Both the position numbers and the translations under genes were made by a program. From CBDBFH01 sp965204775 (GTDB lineage: Bacteria > Pseudomonadota > Alphaproteobacteria > JAPOUT01 > G958296285), in the NCBI GenBank assembly GCA_965204775.1, contig CBDBFH010000022.1, positions 1 to 64,000 of the forward strand: DNA of 64,000 nucleotides, written 5' to 3'. Every line of letters begins with the position of its first letter. Position 1 is the first letter of the stretch. A model generated the notes under the pieces. It was not told where the DNA came from. It saw only the letters and a program-made list of their open reading frames with translations, and did no database searches. Of the stretch, positions 31,174-39,634 are shown in pieces.

Positions 31174-32646
31174 ATGATCCGCGAAGCCCTCACTTTCGAT
31201 GACGTCCTCCTCTGCCCCGCAGAGTCCAACGTCCTGCCCGCGCAAACCCGGACCAACACCGAAATCGCACCCGGAATCACCCTCAATATCCCCCTCGTCT
31301 CCGCCGCCATGGATACCGTCACCGAAGCGGCGCTGGCCATCGCCATGGCCCAGGCAGGTGGCCTCGGCGTCCTCCACCGCAATATGACCCCAGAAGCCCA
31401 GGCCCTCCAGGTCAAGGCCGTCAAAAAATTCGAGTCCGGCATCGTCGTCGACCCCGTCACCATCAGCCCCGGCGCAACCCTCGCGCAGGCCCTCAACCTC
31501 ATGCGAACACATAAAATCTCCGGAATCCCCGTCGTCGAAAGCAACGGCAAACTCAAGGGAATCCTCACCAATCGCGACGTCCGCTTCGCCGATAACCCCG
31601 AAGAACCCGTCCGCAGCCTCATGACCAAAGAAAAACTCGTGACCGTACATGAAGGCGTCAACCTCGCCGAAGCCAAGCGCCTCCTCCACGAACACCGAAT
31701 CGAAAAACTCATCGTCGTGGACGACGCCTATCGCTGCACCGGACTCCTGACCGTCAAGGATATCGAAAAGTCCACCCTCCACCCCCGCGCCTGCAAAGAC
31801 GAACAGGGCAGGCTGCGAGTCGCCGCCGCAACCGCCGTCGGCGGCGAAGGCCTGCGACGCGCCGACGCCCTGATCGAGGCCGGCGCAGATCTCATCGTCG
31901 TCGATACCGCGCATGGACACTCGGCCCGCGTCATCGAAACCGTCCGCCAAATCCGCCGCAACCACAATAACGCCCGAATCATGGCCGGAAACGTCGCAAC
32001 CGCCGACGGCGTCAAAGCCCTCGCCGACGCCGGCGCCGACGCCGTGAAAATCGGAATCGGACCCGGCTCCATCTGCACCACACGCATGGTCGCCGGCGTC
32101 GGCGTCCCACAACTCACCGCCGTCATGGACGCCGCCGAAGCCGCACAAAACGCCTCCATCCGAATCATCGCCGACGGCGGAATCAAATACTCCGGAGACC
32201 TCGCCAAAGCCCTCGCCGCAGGCGCAGACGCCGCCATGATCGGAACCCTCCTCGCCGGAACCGAAGAAACACCCGGCGAAGTCTTCCTCTATCAGGGCCG
32301 CAGCTACAAAGCCTATCGCGGCATGGGATCCATCGGCGCCATGGCCGACGGCTCCGCCGACCGATACGCTCAGGAAGAAATCGGAAATATGATGAAACTC
32401 GTCCCCGAAGGCGTCGAAGGCCGCGTCCCCTTCAAAGGACCCGCCGCCGCCGTCATCCATCAACTCGTCGGCGGCCTGCGCGCCGCCATGGGTTACACCG
32501 GCGCGCAAAACCTCGGCCAATTCGCAAAGCGCGCACGCTTCACACGAATCTCCGCCGCCGCCCTGCGCGAAAGCCACGTCCACAGCGTCACCATCACGCG
32601 CGAATCGCCCAATTACCCAGGCAGCGCATGGATGGGGGAGGGATAA
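31174..32646 (+). CDS. guaB: IMP dehydrogenase, complete second copy
   Basis: Oxidises IMP to XMP with NAD+, the first committed step to GMP. At 490 aa it is complete: N-terminal barrel (LTFDDVLLCPAESNVLP), two CBS domains (about residues 95-205), the catalytic loop GPGSICTTRMVAG with Cys, the YRGMGSIGAMADGSADRY substrate block and the C-terminal flap ending REspNYPGS. It differs clearly from the fragment at 23,563 (ADGSADRYAQEEI against ARGSADRYFQKEV). The TPR gene follows after two bases. Confidence 0.97.
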   Translation: MIREALTFDDVLLCPAESNVLPAQTRTNTEIAPGITLNIPLVSAAMDTVTEAALAIAMAQAGGLGVLHRNMTPEAQALQVKAVKKFESGIVVDPVTISPGATLAQALNLMRTHKISGIPVVESNGKLKGILTNRDVRFADNPEEPVRSLMTKEKLVTVHEGVNLAEAKRLLHEHRIEKLIVVDDAYRCTGLLTVKDIEKSTLHPRACKDEQGRLRVAAATAVGGEGLRRADALIEAGADLIVVDTAHGHSARVIETVRQIRRNHNNARIMAGNVATADGVKALADAGADAVKIGIGPGSICTTRMVAGVGVPQLTAVMDAAEAAQNASIRIIADGGIKYSGDLAKALAAGADAAMIGTLLAGTEETPGEVFLYQGRSYKAYRGMGSIGAMADGSADRYAQEEIGNMMKLVPEGVEGRVPFKGPAAAVIHQLVGGLRAAMGYTGAQNLGQFAKRARFTRISAAALRESHVHSVTITRESPNYPGSAWMGEG

Positions 32647-32648
32647 AA

Positions 32649-33119
32649 ATGAAACCGCCCCGCCGCCTCCAACTCCTCGCCGCCGCCGCCATCTTCGCCG
32701 CGCTCGCCCCGCCCGCCCCCCCGGCTCAGGCCGAAGCCCGCCTCTCCCCGGAAGCCCGACGCCACGCCGCCGTCCTCATCCGCCAGGCCGAAGCCGCCAT
32801 CAACCGCCGCGCCTACCAGAAAGCCGCCGGCCTGTGCGAACAGGCCATCGTCGCCAACCCCTCCAACGCCCGCGCCCGCGCCTGTCTGGGGCGCGCCTAT
32901 GGCAAAATCGGAAACCTCGACAAGGCCCGAAAATATTACAGCGCCGCCCTCAAAATCGACCCCGACAACCATGACGCCCTGCGCTGGAGCGGCATGGAAG
33001 ACCTCGACGCCGGAAACCCCAAAGCCGCACGCCAGAAACTGCGCCGTCTGGGAGAACTGTGCGGCTATTGCGCCGCATGGACCTCGCTCCGCGACGCCAT
33101 TCAGGCCGGCGCGCAGTGA
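32649..33119 (+). CDS. Exported TPR-repeat protein between guaB and guaA
   Basis: A 156-aa protein with a cleavable signal peptide (MKPPRRLQLLAAAAIFAALA ... PAQAEA) and two to three TPR units: RQAEAAINRRAYQKAAGLCEQAIVANPSNARARACLGRAYGKIGNLDKARKYYSAALKIDPDNHDALRW. Its function is unknown; TPRs mediate protein contacts. ATG 32649 is preferred over 32628, which lies inside guaB. The stop overlaps the guaA GTG start (GTGA), so the three genes are translationally coupled although a periplasmic TPR protein has no evident role in GMP synthesis. Confidence 0.8.
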   Translation: MKPPRRLQLLAAAAIFAALAPPAPPAQAEARLSPEARRHAAVLIRQAEAAINRRAYQKAAGLCEQAIVANPSNARARACLGRAYGKIGNLDKARKYYSAALKIDPDNHDALRWSGMEDLDAGNPKAARQKLRRLGELCGYCAAWTSLRDAIQAGAQ

Positions 33120-34678
33120 CGCAACCGCCCGACGCCGAGCGAATCCTCCTGATCGATTTCGGCAGTCAGTTCACCCAGCTGATCGCCCGCCGGGTCCGCG
33201 AAAGCGGCGTCTATTGTGAAATCGCTCCCTGCCATGCGCTGCGCGGACATCTCGACCCCAAACCCGCCGCCGTCATTTTGTCCGGCGGCCCGGCCAGCGC
33301 CGCCGCCGGGCAGGCCGGACCACCCGCCCCGCCCGAACTCTTTCAGCTGGGCGTCCCGATTCTGGGAATCTGCTACGGCCAGCAGGCCATGTGCGCCGCT
33401 CTGGGCGGGCGCGCCGCACCCGGCGAAGCACGCGAATTCGGACGCGCCCGGATCACCATCGCCGCCGCCTCCCCTCTCTTCGACAGCCTCGCCCCGCCCG
33501 GCGGAACCGAAGACGTCTGGATGAGCCACGCCGACCGGGTTGTCGAACTCCCCAAAGGCTTCGTCCCCCTCGCCCATTCCGGCCACGCCCCCTATGCCGC
33601 CATCGCCGACGAGCGCCGCAAACTCTACGGCGTCCAGTTCCACCCCGAAGTCGTCCACACCCCCGGCGGCGCAAAACTGATCGAAAACTTCGCGCGCCGC
33701 ATCGCCAACTGCGCCGGGCGCTGGACTATGCAGGCCTTCCTCGACCAGGCCGCCGAAAATATCCGCGCCCGCGCCCCCAAAGGCCGAATCCTCTGCGCCC
33801 TGTCCGGCGGCGTCGACTCCGCCGCAACCGCGCTCCTCCTCCACCGCGCCGTTGGCGAACGACTCGTCTGCATCTTCGTCGACAACGGCCTCCTGCGCGA
33901 AAACGAGGCCGAAGACGTCACCCGGCTCTTTCGCGAACACTTCAATATCCCACTGATCGCCGTCGACGCCGCCGACCGCTTCCTCGCCGCGCTCGGCAAA
34001 ACCTCCGGCCCCGAAGAAAAACGCAAAATCATCGGAAAACTCTTCATCAAAATCTTCGAGGAAGAAGCCAAAAAAATCGGCAACGCGCAATTCCTCGCCC
34101 AGGGCACCCTCTATCCCGACGTCATCGAAAGCGTCTCGGCGCATGGCGGCCCCAGCGCAACCATCAAAAGCCACCACAATGTCGGCGGCCTGCCGAAGCG
34201 CATGAAACTCAAACTGATCGAGCCGGTCCGCGACCTCTTCAAGGACGAAGTGCGCGCGCTGGGCCGAACCCTGGGCCTGCCGGAAACCTTCCTGCGCCGC
34301 CACCCCTTCCCCGGACCCGGCCTCGCCGTCCGAATCCCCGGACCCGTCACCGCAGAAAAATGCCGCATCCTGCGCCGCGCCGACGCCATCTATATCGACG
34401 AAATCCGCAAACACAAACTCTATGACCACATCTGGCAGGCTTTCGCCGTCCTCCTGCCCGTCAAAAGCGTCGGCGTCATGGGCGACGCACGCTCCTACGA
34501 ATATGTCTGCGCCCTGCGCGCCGTCACCTCCGTCGACGGCATGACCGCCGACGCCTTCCCCTTCCCACCCAACTTCCTCGAACAGACCGCAACCCGCATC
34601 ATCAATGAAACCAAAGGCATCAACCGCGTCGTCTATGACGTCACCTCCAAACCGCCCGGAACCATAGAATGGGAGTGA
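33116..34678 (+). CDS. guaA: GMP synthase (glutamine-hydrolysing), second copy
   Basis: Same reaction as the copy at 19,591. Starting at GTG 33116 (MTQPPDAERILLIDFGS), which overlaps the TPR stop, it is 520 aa. Visible are GICYGQQAMC (amidotransferase Cys), the FHPEVVHTPGG pair, PP-loop ALSGGVDSAATALL, and the C-terminal NRVVYDVTSKPPGTIEWE. The frame is open from 33059, but those residues lie inside the TPR gene. Local DNA is very C-rich. Belongs to the rlmE-guaB-TPR-guaA block of the second genome. Confidence 0.97.
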   Translation: MTQPPDAERILLIDFGSQFTQLIARRVRESGVYCEIAPCHALRGHLDPKPAAVILSGGPASAAAGQAGPPAPPELFQLGVPILGICYGQQAMCAALGGRAAPGEAREFGRARITIAAASPLFDSLAPPGGTEDVWMSHADRVVELPKGFVPLAHSGHAPYAAIADERRKLYGVQFHPEVVHTPGGAKLIENFARRIANCAGRWTMQAFLDQAAENIRARAPKGRILCALSGGVDSAATALLLHRAVGERLVCIFVDNGLLRENEAEDVTRLFREHFNIPLIAVDAADRFLAALGKTSGPEEKRKIIGKLFIKIFEEEAKKIGNAQFLAQGTLYPDVIESVSAHGGPSATIKSHHNVGGLPKRMKLKLIEPVRDLFKDEVRALGRTLGLPETFLRRHPFPGPGLAVRIPGPVTAEKCRILRRADAIYIDEIRKHKLYDHIWQAFAVLLPVKSVGVMGDARSYEYVCALRAVTSVDGMTADAFPFPPNFLEQTATRIINETKGINRVVYDVTSKPPGTIEWE

Positions 34679-34753
34679 ACTTGACTCCCGACCCCGCATG
34701 ATCAAAACTCTGCGCTGCGGGAAGCGATCTTCTCCAGAGGGGGCCTGACTCCC

Positions 34754-35569
34754 GTGAACGCAGGCGGAGCGCCTCTTATACGCGCCATCGGCGCAGGCTT
34801 GATCGCCGGACTGACGGCTTCTGTTGCTCACGCGCAGGACGCCCGGCCCGTAGCGGTGCAGCCGGTCGAGCAGCGGCAGGCTCAAACCGCCGCGCAATTG
34901 CAAAGCCGCCTGCCCATCCGGCGCGGGCAGGACCTCGCCATCATCCGCGCCGACGCCCAGGGCAAAACGCTGGTCATCACCTACCGCCTCGACCGCCCCG
35001 CCTCCGAAGTCGATATCAAAGCCTGGCGCGCCGGGCTGGCCGCCGAACTGACCGCCTTCGTCTGCGGCAATGCGCGCATGCGCGACACCGCCGGGCAGGG
35101 CGGTCGCTTCTCTTACGTCTATCTCGACGCGCAAAACAAGCCGCTCGTCCGCATCGACATCGCCGGCGAAGACTGTCGGACCCGGCAGACCGCCGCCCAA
35201 GCCGGCCCGAAACCCGTCAATCAGCCCGGCGCGGCGGCGCGCGAGGCGCTCTCCGCCGCCCTCCTCGAAAAACTGGCGGTGCAGGTCAAACAGGCCAATG
35301 CCGGGCTGCCGCAGAAAATCGACCAGCTGACAACCCTCGTCAAACTGGAACTGCGCAACAAGGCTCTGATCCACACCTATCGTCTGAATGTCGCCAAGGA
35401 GACCATCAATGCGCGGAGTCTGGCCTCCACCGTCGCCGCCGCCAACTGCTCCGGACAAGACACCCGCGCCCTGCTCGAAATAGGCGCATCCTATTCCCAC
35501 CTCTTCTATGACTCCCAGGGCGCGCTGGCCGCACAGATCGGGGTCAAATTGACAGACTGCACAAACTAG
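34754..35569 (+). CDS. Exported protein with two copies of an unrecognised ~100-aa domain
   Basis: A 271-aa protein starting at GTG 34754 with a signal peptide (AIGAGLIAGLTASVAHAQ). The mature part contains two related units. The first runs from about residue 50 (LPIRRGQDLAIIRADAQGKTLVITYRL ... FVCGN ... FSYVYLDAQNKPLVRIDIAGEDC), the second from about 178 (LPQKIDQLTTLVKLELRNKALIHTYRL ... AANCSG ... YSHLFYDSQGALAAQIGVKLTDC). Each has a TYRL strand, a Cys in the middle, an aromatic-Asp-x-x-x/G turn and a closing DC. Two cysteines per unit suggest a disulphide in the periplasm. Function unknown. Confidence 0.72.
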   Translation: MNAGGAPLIRAIGAGLIAGLTASVAHAQDARPVAVQPVEQRQAQTAAQLQSRLPIRRGQDLAIIRADAQGKTLVITYRLDRPASEVDIKAWRAGLAAELTAFVCGNARMRDTAGQGGRFSYVYLDAQNKPLVRIDIAGEDCRTRQTAAQAGPKPVNQPGAAAREALSAALLEKLAVQVKQANAGLPQKIDQLTTLVKLELRNKALIHTYRLNVAKETINARSLASTVAAANCSGQDTRALLEIGASYSHLFYDSQGALAAQIGVKLTDCTN

Positions 35570-35612
35570 GGCAGGAAGCCCTTTGCAGTCCGGTTCCGGG
35601 AGAGGCCTTCCG

Positions 35613-36299
35613 GTGAGCGATATCTTCAGAGAAGTCGAGGAGGCGGTGCGCCGCGAGCGCCTCAACCGCCTGTGGCGGCGCTACGGCAGTTTGATCGTCG
35701 GCGCGGCGGTGCTGTTCGCGCTGGCCGTGGGCGGCTTCACCCTCTGGCGCTGGTGGGACGAGACCAGCCGCGCACAGGCCGGCGCGCGCTTTGAAACCGC
35801 GCTGGCCCAGACCGATGAAGACGACCGCCGCCGCGCCCTGGAGGCGCTCGCCGCGCAGGAGCCGGGCGCTTATGGCGCGCTCGCCCGCTTCCACCGCGCC
35901 GCCGAACACGCCCGCGCCGGAGAGCGCCGGAAGGCCGTCGCCGTCTATGACCGCCTCGTCCAGGACCCCGAACTGCCCCCGATCATGCAGGACCTCGCCC
36001 GGCTCAATGCCGGGTTTTTGCTCGCCGGACAGATCGACTTCACCGCCCTGCGCGCCCGGCTCGGTCCGGCGGCGGCAGACGGGCGGCCTTTTCGCTTCTC
36101 GGCCCGCGAAGCGCTGGCCGTCGCCGCGCTGGAGGCCGGAGACGCCGAAGCCGCCCGCTCCTATCTCGAAGCCCTGATCGCCGCCCCCGAAGCCCCGCCC
36201 TCGCTCGCCGCCCGCGCCCGCGCCCTGATCGAAACCGCTCTGCCCGCCCGCTTCGACACGCCCGAAGAGCCAAAAGAACAAAAAAAGCCGGAACAATAA
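35613..36299 (+). CDS. YfgM-like inner-membrane TPR protein
   Basis: A 228-aa protein starting at GTG 35613 with GAGAGG upstream. The cytoplasmic N-terminus SDIFREVEEAVRRERLNRLWRRYG and one membrane helix (SLIVGAAVLFALAVGGFTLWRWW) are the signature of the TPR_21/YfgM family; the periplasmic part is helical and Ala-rich, with weak TPRs. In E. coli YfgM associates with the SecYEG/PpiD translocon, and the gene sits next to bamB and der, as here. Intact. Confidence 0.85.
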   Translation: MSDIFREVEEAVRRERLNRLWRRYGSLIVGAAVLFALAVGGFTLWRWWDETSRAQAGARFETALAQTDEDDRRRALEALAAQEPGAYGALARFHRAAEHARAGERRKAVAVYDRLVQDPELPPIMQDLARLNAGFLLAGQIDFTALRARLGPAAADGRPFRFSAREALAVAALEAGDAEAARSYLEALIAAPEAPPSLAARARALIETALPARFDTPEEPKEQKKPEQ

Positions 36300-36304
36300 A
36301 CCCC

Positions 36305-37582
36305 ATGCGACCGACCGCCTTTCCGCTCCTCGCCGCCGCGCTCGCGCTTGGCGCTTGCGCCGCCGAAGAACTTTTGCCCGGTGAGCGCATCGCCGCCTTC
36401 CCCGGGCCGCAAGCCGCGCCCGCCGACGCACAGGCCCCGGCTGACTCAATCGCGGTGCGCCTGCCCCCCCCGGCGGCGAACCCCGTCTGGGCGCAAACCG
36501 CCCACGGCCTGCGCCATCCGGCCCTCGCCGGAACGCCCCGCCAGCGCTGGCGGGTCCAGGCCGGCGCGCCGGGGTCCGGCGCGCTGGCCGCCCGCCCCGT
36601 CGCCGGAAATGGCCGCGTCTTCGTCCTCGACGGGCGCGCCTCCGTGCGCGCCTTCGACGCCGAAACCGGCCAGCGCCTCTGGCGGCAATCCCTCCGCGTC
36701 ACGGGCGAGGAGAGCAACCTCGCCTTCGGCGGCGGCCTCGCCCTCGAAGGGGAAAAACTCCTCGCCGCAACCGGATTGGGCTCCCTCGCCGCCCTCAATG
36801 CGCAAAGCGGCGAAATCCTCTGGCGGGTCGACGGCGCAATCCCCTTCCGCGCCGCCCCCGCCGCCGGACAGGGCCGCCTCTATGCCTTCGCCTACAACAA
36901 CCGCCTCTCCGTGCGCGAAACCGGAACCGGCAACGAAATCTGGACCCATCAGGGCATCCCCGAAAGCGCCGGACTGCTCACCGCCCCGGCCCCCGCCCTC
37001 GCCGGACGGCTGGCGGTCGTCCCCTATAGTTCGGGCGAAGTCTTCACCCTGCGCGCCGAAAACGGAAACTTCATCTGGAGCGAAACCCTCGTCCAGGGGG
37101 GAATCGCCGACCCCAACACCACCATCACCTCGGTCGCCACCCCGGCCATCATGGACGGAGCCGTCTTCGCCCTGAGCAGCAGCGGACGCATGATCGCCGC
37201 CGCCCTCAACAGCGGGCGCAGACTCTGGTCACGCGATTTCTCCGGCAGCGCCCCGCCCTGGAGCGCAGGCAACGCCGTCTTCATCCTGACCGCCGAAGGC
37301 CGGGCCGTCGGCCTGGCGGCGCAAAGCGGACAAACCATCTGGTCAACCGCCTTGCCCGGCTCCGGCCCCGCCGGGCAGGGGATCATCTGGTCCGGACCCG
37401 TCCTCGCCGGGGGCAGACTCCTCTTCGCCTCCTCCGGCGGAACCCTCGCCGCGCTCGACCCTGGAACCGGAAAGCCCGGACCCTCCCTGAAACTCGCCGA
37501 CGGCTTCCTGACCGCGCCCATCGTCGCCCAGCAAACCCTCTATCTGCTCTCCTCCTCCATGGAACTGATCGCCCTGCGCTGA
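36305..37582 (+). CDS. bamB: Outer-membrane assembly lipoprotein BamB
   Basis: Periplasmic lipoprotein of the BAM complex that helps insert beta-barrel proteins. The 425-aa protein has a lipobox in LAAALALGACAAEE (Cys19) and PQQ-type propeller repeats: VRAFDAETGQRLWRQSL, LAALNAQSGEILWRVD, LSVRETGTGNEIWTHQG, FTLRAENGNFIWSETL, IAAALNSGRRLWSRDF, VGLAAQSGQTIWSTALP and LAALDPGTGKPG. It follows the yfgM-like gene by five bases and precedes der by nine, the conserved yfgM-bamB-der order. Confidence 0.92.
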   Translation: MRPTAFPLLAAALALGACAAEELLPGERIAAFPGPQAAPADAQAPADSIAVRLPPPAANPVWAQTAHGLRHPALAGTPRQRWRVQAGAPGSGALAARPVAGNGRVFVLDGRASVRAFDAETGQRLWRQSLRVTGEESNLAFGGGLALEGEKLLAATGLGSLAALNAQSGEILWRVDGAIPFRAAPAAGQGRLYAFAYNNRLSVRETGTGNEIWTHQGIPESAGLLTAPAPALAGRLAVVPYSSGEVFTLRAENGNFIWSETLVQGGIADPNTTITSVATPAIMDGAVFALSSSGRMIAAALNSGRRLWSRDFSGSAPPWSAGNAVFILTAEGRAVGLAAQSGQTIWSTALPGSGPAGQGIIWSGPVLAGGRLLFASSGGTLAALDPGTGKPGPSLKLADGFLTAPIVAQQTLYLLSSSMELIALR

Positions 37583-37591
37583 ACGCACCGC

Positions 37592-38935
37592 ATGGTCTGG
37601 ACTATCGCCATCGCCGGACGCCCCAATGTCGGCAAGTCCACCCTGTTCAACCGGCTGTGCCCGCCCCGGCGCGGCCAGTCGCGCGCGCTGGTCTCGCCCG
37701 CGCCCGGCCTGACCCGCGACTGGCGCGAGGGCGAGGCCCGCCTCGGAAATCTGCGCTTCCGCCTCATCGACACCGCCGGACTGGAGGAAGCACGGGCCGG
37801 AAGCCTCGCCGCCCTTATGACCCAGGGCGCACAACAGACTTTGAGACAGGCCGATCTGTGCCTCTTCCTGATCGACGCCCGCGCCGGTCTGACCCCCGCC
37901 GATGAACGCTGGGCGCTTTACCTGCGCCGCCATGCCCGCGCCGTGGTCCCGGTCGCCAACAAATGCGAAGGCCGCGCCGGAGACGCCGGCTGGCTGGAAG
38001 CCCATCGGCTGGGCTTCGGCGCGCCGGTCGCGCTCTCCGCCGAACATGGCGAAGGCTTGAGCGCCCTCGCCCAGGCGCTCGAAGATGTTCTGCCCCAAAC
38101 CAAAGCCTCCGAAGAAGAAAACCCGGACCGGCCCCTGCGGCTGGCCGTGGTCGGGCGGCCCAATGCCGGAAAATCCACCCTGATCAATCGCCTGCTGGGG
38201 CGCAACCGCGTCCTCGCCGGGCCAAAGCCGGGGACAACCCGCGATGCGGTCGCCGTCGCATGGCGCTGGCGCGAGCATGACGTCCTGCTTTTCGACACCG
38301 CCGGGCTGCGCCGCCGCGCCCGAATCTCGGAAAAAGACGAAGCGCTGGCCGCCGGAGCGGCGGTCGAGGCCATCCGCTTCGCCGATGTCGTCGTCCTGCT
38401 GATGGAGGCCGACGCCGCCTTCGAAAAGCAGGATCTGCAAATCGCCGATCTGATCGCCCGCGAAGGCCGCGCCGCCGTCTTCGCCTTAAACAAGATCGAT
38501 CTCGCGCCGGCCATTGCCGTTGCGGCCCTGCGCCGCAAGGCCCGCGCCCTTTTGCCGCAATTGCGCGGCGCAGCCCTCGTGCCGCTCTCGGCCTTGACCG
38601 GCGCGCAGGTCGAAACCCTGATGCCCGCCTGTCTGCGGACCGGGCGCGTCTGGAATCGTGAAATCGCAACCGGACCCCTCAATCGCCGCCTGCAGGAAGC
38701 CTTGCGCCGTCATCCGCCCCCGGCGCCGCAGGGCCGCCCGCTCCGGATCAAATATATCGTCCAGACCTCGGCGCGCCCGCCTTCCTTCACCCTGTTCGCC
38801 TCGCGCCCGCGCGCTTTTCCCGAATCCTACCGGCGCTATCTGACCAATGAGCTGCGCGCAGGCTTCGCCCTTTGGGGCACGCCGATCCGCCTGCGCCTGC
38901 GCGCCTCGCGCAATCCTTATGCGCCCGGCGCATAG
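37592..38935 (+). CDS. der: GTPase Der (EngA)
   Basis: Double-GTPase required for 50S ribosome maturation. At 447 aa both G domains are visible: GRPNVGKSTLFNRL (G1), DTAGLE (G3) and ANKCE (G4) in the first; GRPNAGKSTLINRLLG, DTAGLRRRAR and LNKIDL in the second. A KH-like C-terminal domain ends TPIRLRLRASRNPY. The first switch region PAPGLTRDW is intact. Its end overlaps the convergent SDR gene by 19 bases. Confidence 0.95.
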   Translation: MVWTIAIAGRPNVGKSTLFNRLCPPRRGQSRALVSPAPGLTRDWREGEARLGNLRFRLIDTAGLEEARAGSLAALMTQGAQQTLRQADLCLFLIDARAGLTPADERWALYLRRHARAVVPVANKCEGRAGDAGWLEAHRLGFGAPVALSAEHGEGLSALAQALEDVLPQTKASEEENPDRPLRLAVVGRPNAGKSTLINRLLGRNRVLAGPKPGTTRDAVAVAWRWREHDVLLFDTAGLRRRARISEKDEALAAGAAVEAIRFADVVVLLMEADAAFEKQDLQIADLIAREGRAAVFALNKIDLAPAIAVAALRRKARALLPQLRGAALVPLSALTGAQVETLMPACLRTGRVWNREIATGPLNRRLQEALRRHPPPAPQGRPLRIKYIVQTSARPPSFTLFASRPRAFPESYRRYLTNELRAGFALWGTPIRLRLRASRNPYAPGA

Positions 38936-39630
38936 CAGACCCGCTCGCCGTGCCGCGTGCAGCCGGGCGCGGCCAGATCAAGCAGGGCAGGGCAGACCTC
39001 CTCAGGCGCGGGAAGGGTTTGCGCATCCTCGCCGGGCATGGCGCGCGCCCGCAACACCCCGCGAACCGGGCCGGGGTCGAAAAGATTGACCCGCAGCGCC
39101 GTCTTGCGCAACTCCCCGGCCCAACTCAAAACCAGCGCCTCCAAAGCCGCCTTGCCCGCCGCATAGGCTCCCCAGAAAGGCGCCGCCTCGCGCGCCGCCG
39201 CACAGGTCAAAAAGACCGCGCGGCCTCGCGGCGCGGCGCGCAATAACGGCTCCACCGCACGGATCAAGCGCCAATTGGCCCCGGCATTGACCGCCATGCC
39301 CTCGCTCCAGACCGCCGGAGACAGATGCGCAACCGGACCCAGAGGCGGCAAAATCGCCGCGCAACTCACCAAAACATCCAGACGCCGCCAGCGCTCGAAA
39401 AGTGCCGCCCCCAGCCGGTCCAGCGCCGGGCCGTCGGTCAGGTCAAGCGGAACCAGCGTCGCCACCCCGCCTTGCGCCACAATCCGGTCGTCCAGCGCGG
39501 TCAAGGCGCTCTCCCGGCGCGCAACCGCCGCAATATGCGCCCCCTCGCGCGCCAGCGCCAGCGCCGCCGCCCGCCCAATCCCGGAACCGGCACCCGTGAC
39601 CAGCGCAATCTGACCCGAAAAACGCCCCAA
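38917..39630 (-). CDS. Short-chain dehydrogenase/reductase downstream of purF
   Basis: A 237-aa SDR with ALVTGAGSGIGRAAALALAREG, a basic AARRES after strand 2 (suggesting NADP(H)), VSCAAI replacing NNAG, and VFLTCAAAREAAPFWGAYAAGKAALEALV with Tyr and Lys. The catalytic Ser position appears as Cys/Ala in LTCAAA, which is unusual and could reduce or change activity. Resembles YciK-type SDRs that follow purF in many alphaproteobacteria. It starts four bases after purF ends. Confidence 0.82.
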   Translation of the reverse strand: MGRFSGQIALVTGAGSGIGRAAALALAREGAHIAAVARRESALTALDDRIVAQGGVATLVPLDLTDGPALDRLGAALFERWRRLDVLVSCAAILPPLGPVAHLSPAVWSEGMAVNAGANWRLIRAVEPLLRAAPRGRAVFLTCAAAREAAPFWGAYAAGKAALEALVLSWAGELRKTALRVNLFDPGPVRGVLRARAMPGEDAQTLPAPEEVCPALLDLAAPGCTRHGERVCYAPGA

Positions 39631-39634
39631 TCCC

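Noticed and set aside
31144..32583. 479-codon minus-strand open frame
   Set aside because: Antisense to guaB; Gly/Asp-rich shadow.
19591..34678. Two guaA and two guaB as genuine paralogues of one genome
   Set aside because: Each set lies in its own housekeeping block, one guaB is cut at a composition break, and no known selection favours two full GMP-synthesis sets; treated as two genomes joined, though not proven.
33101..35665. 854-codon minus-strand open frame
   Set aside because: Shadow of guaA and its downstream gene on a very GC-rich template; Gly/Asp-rich composition without domains.
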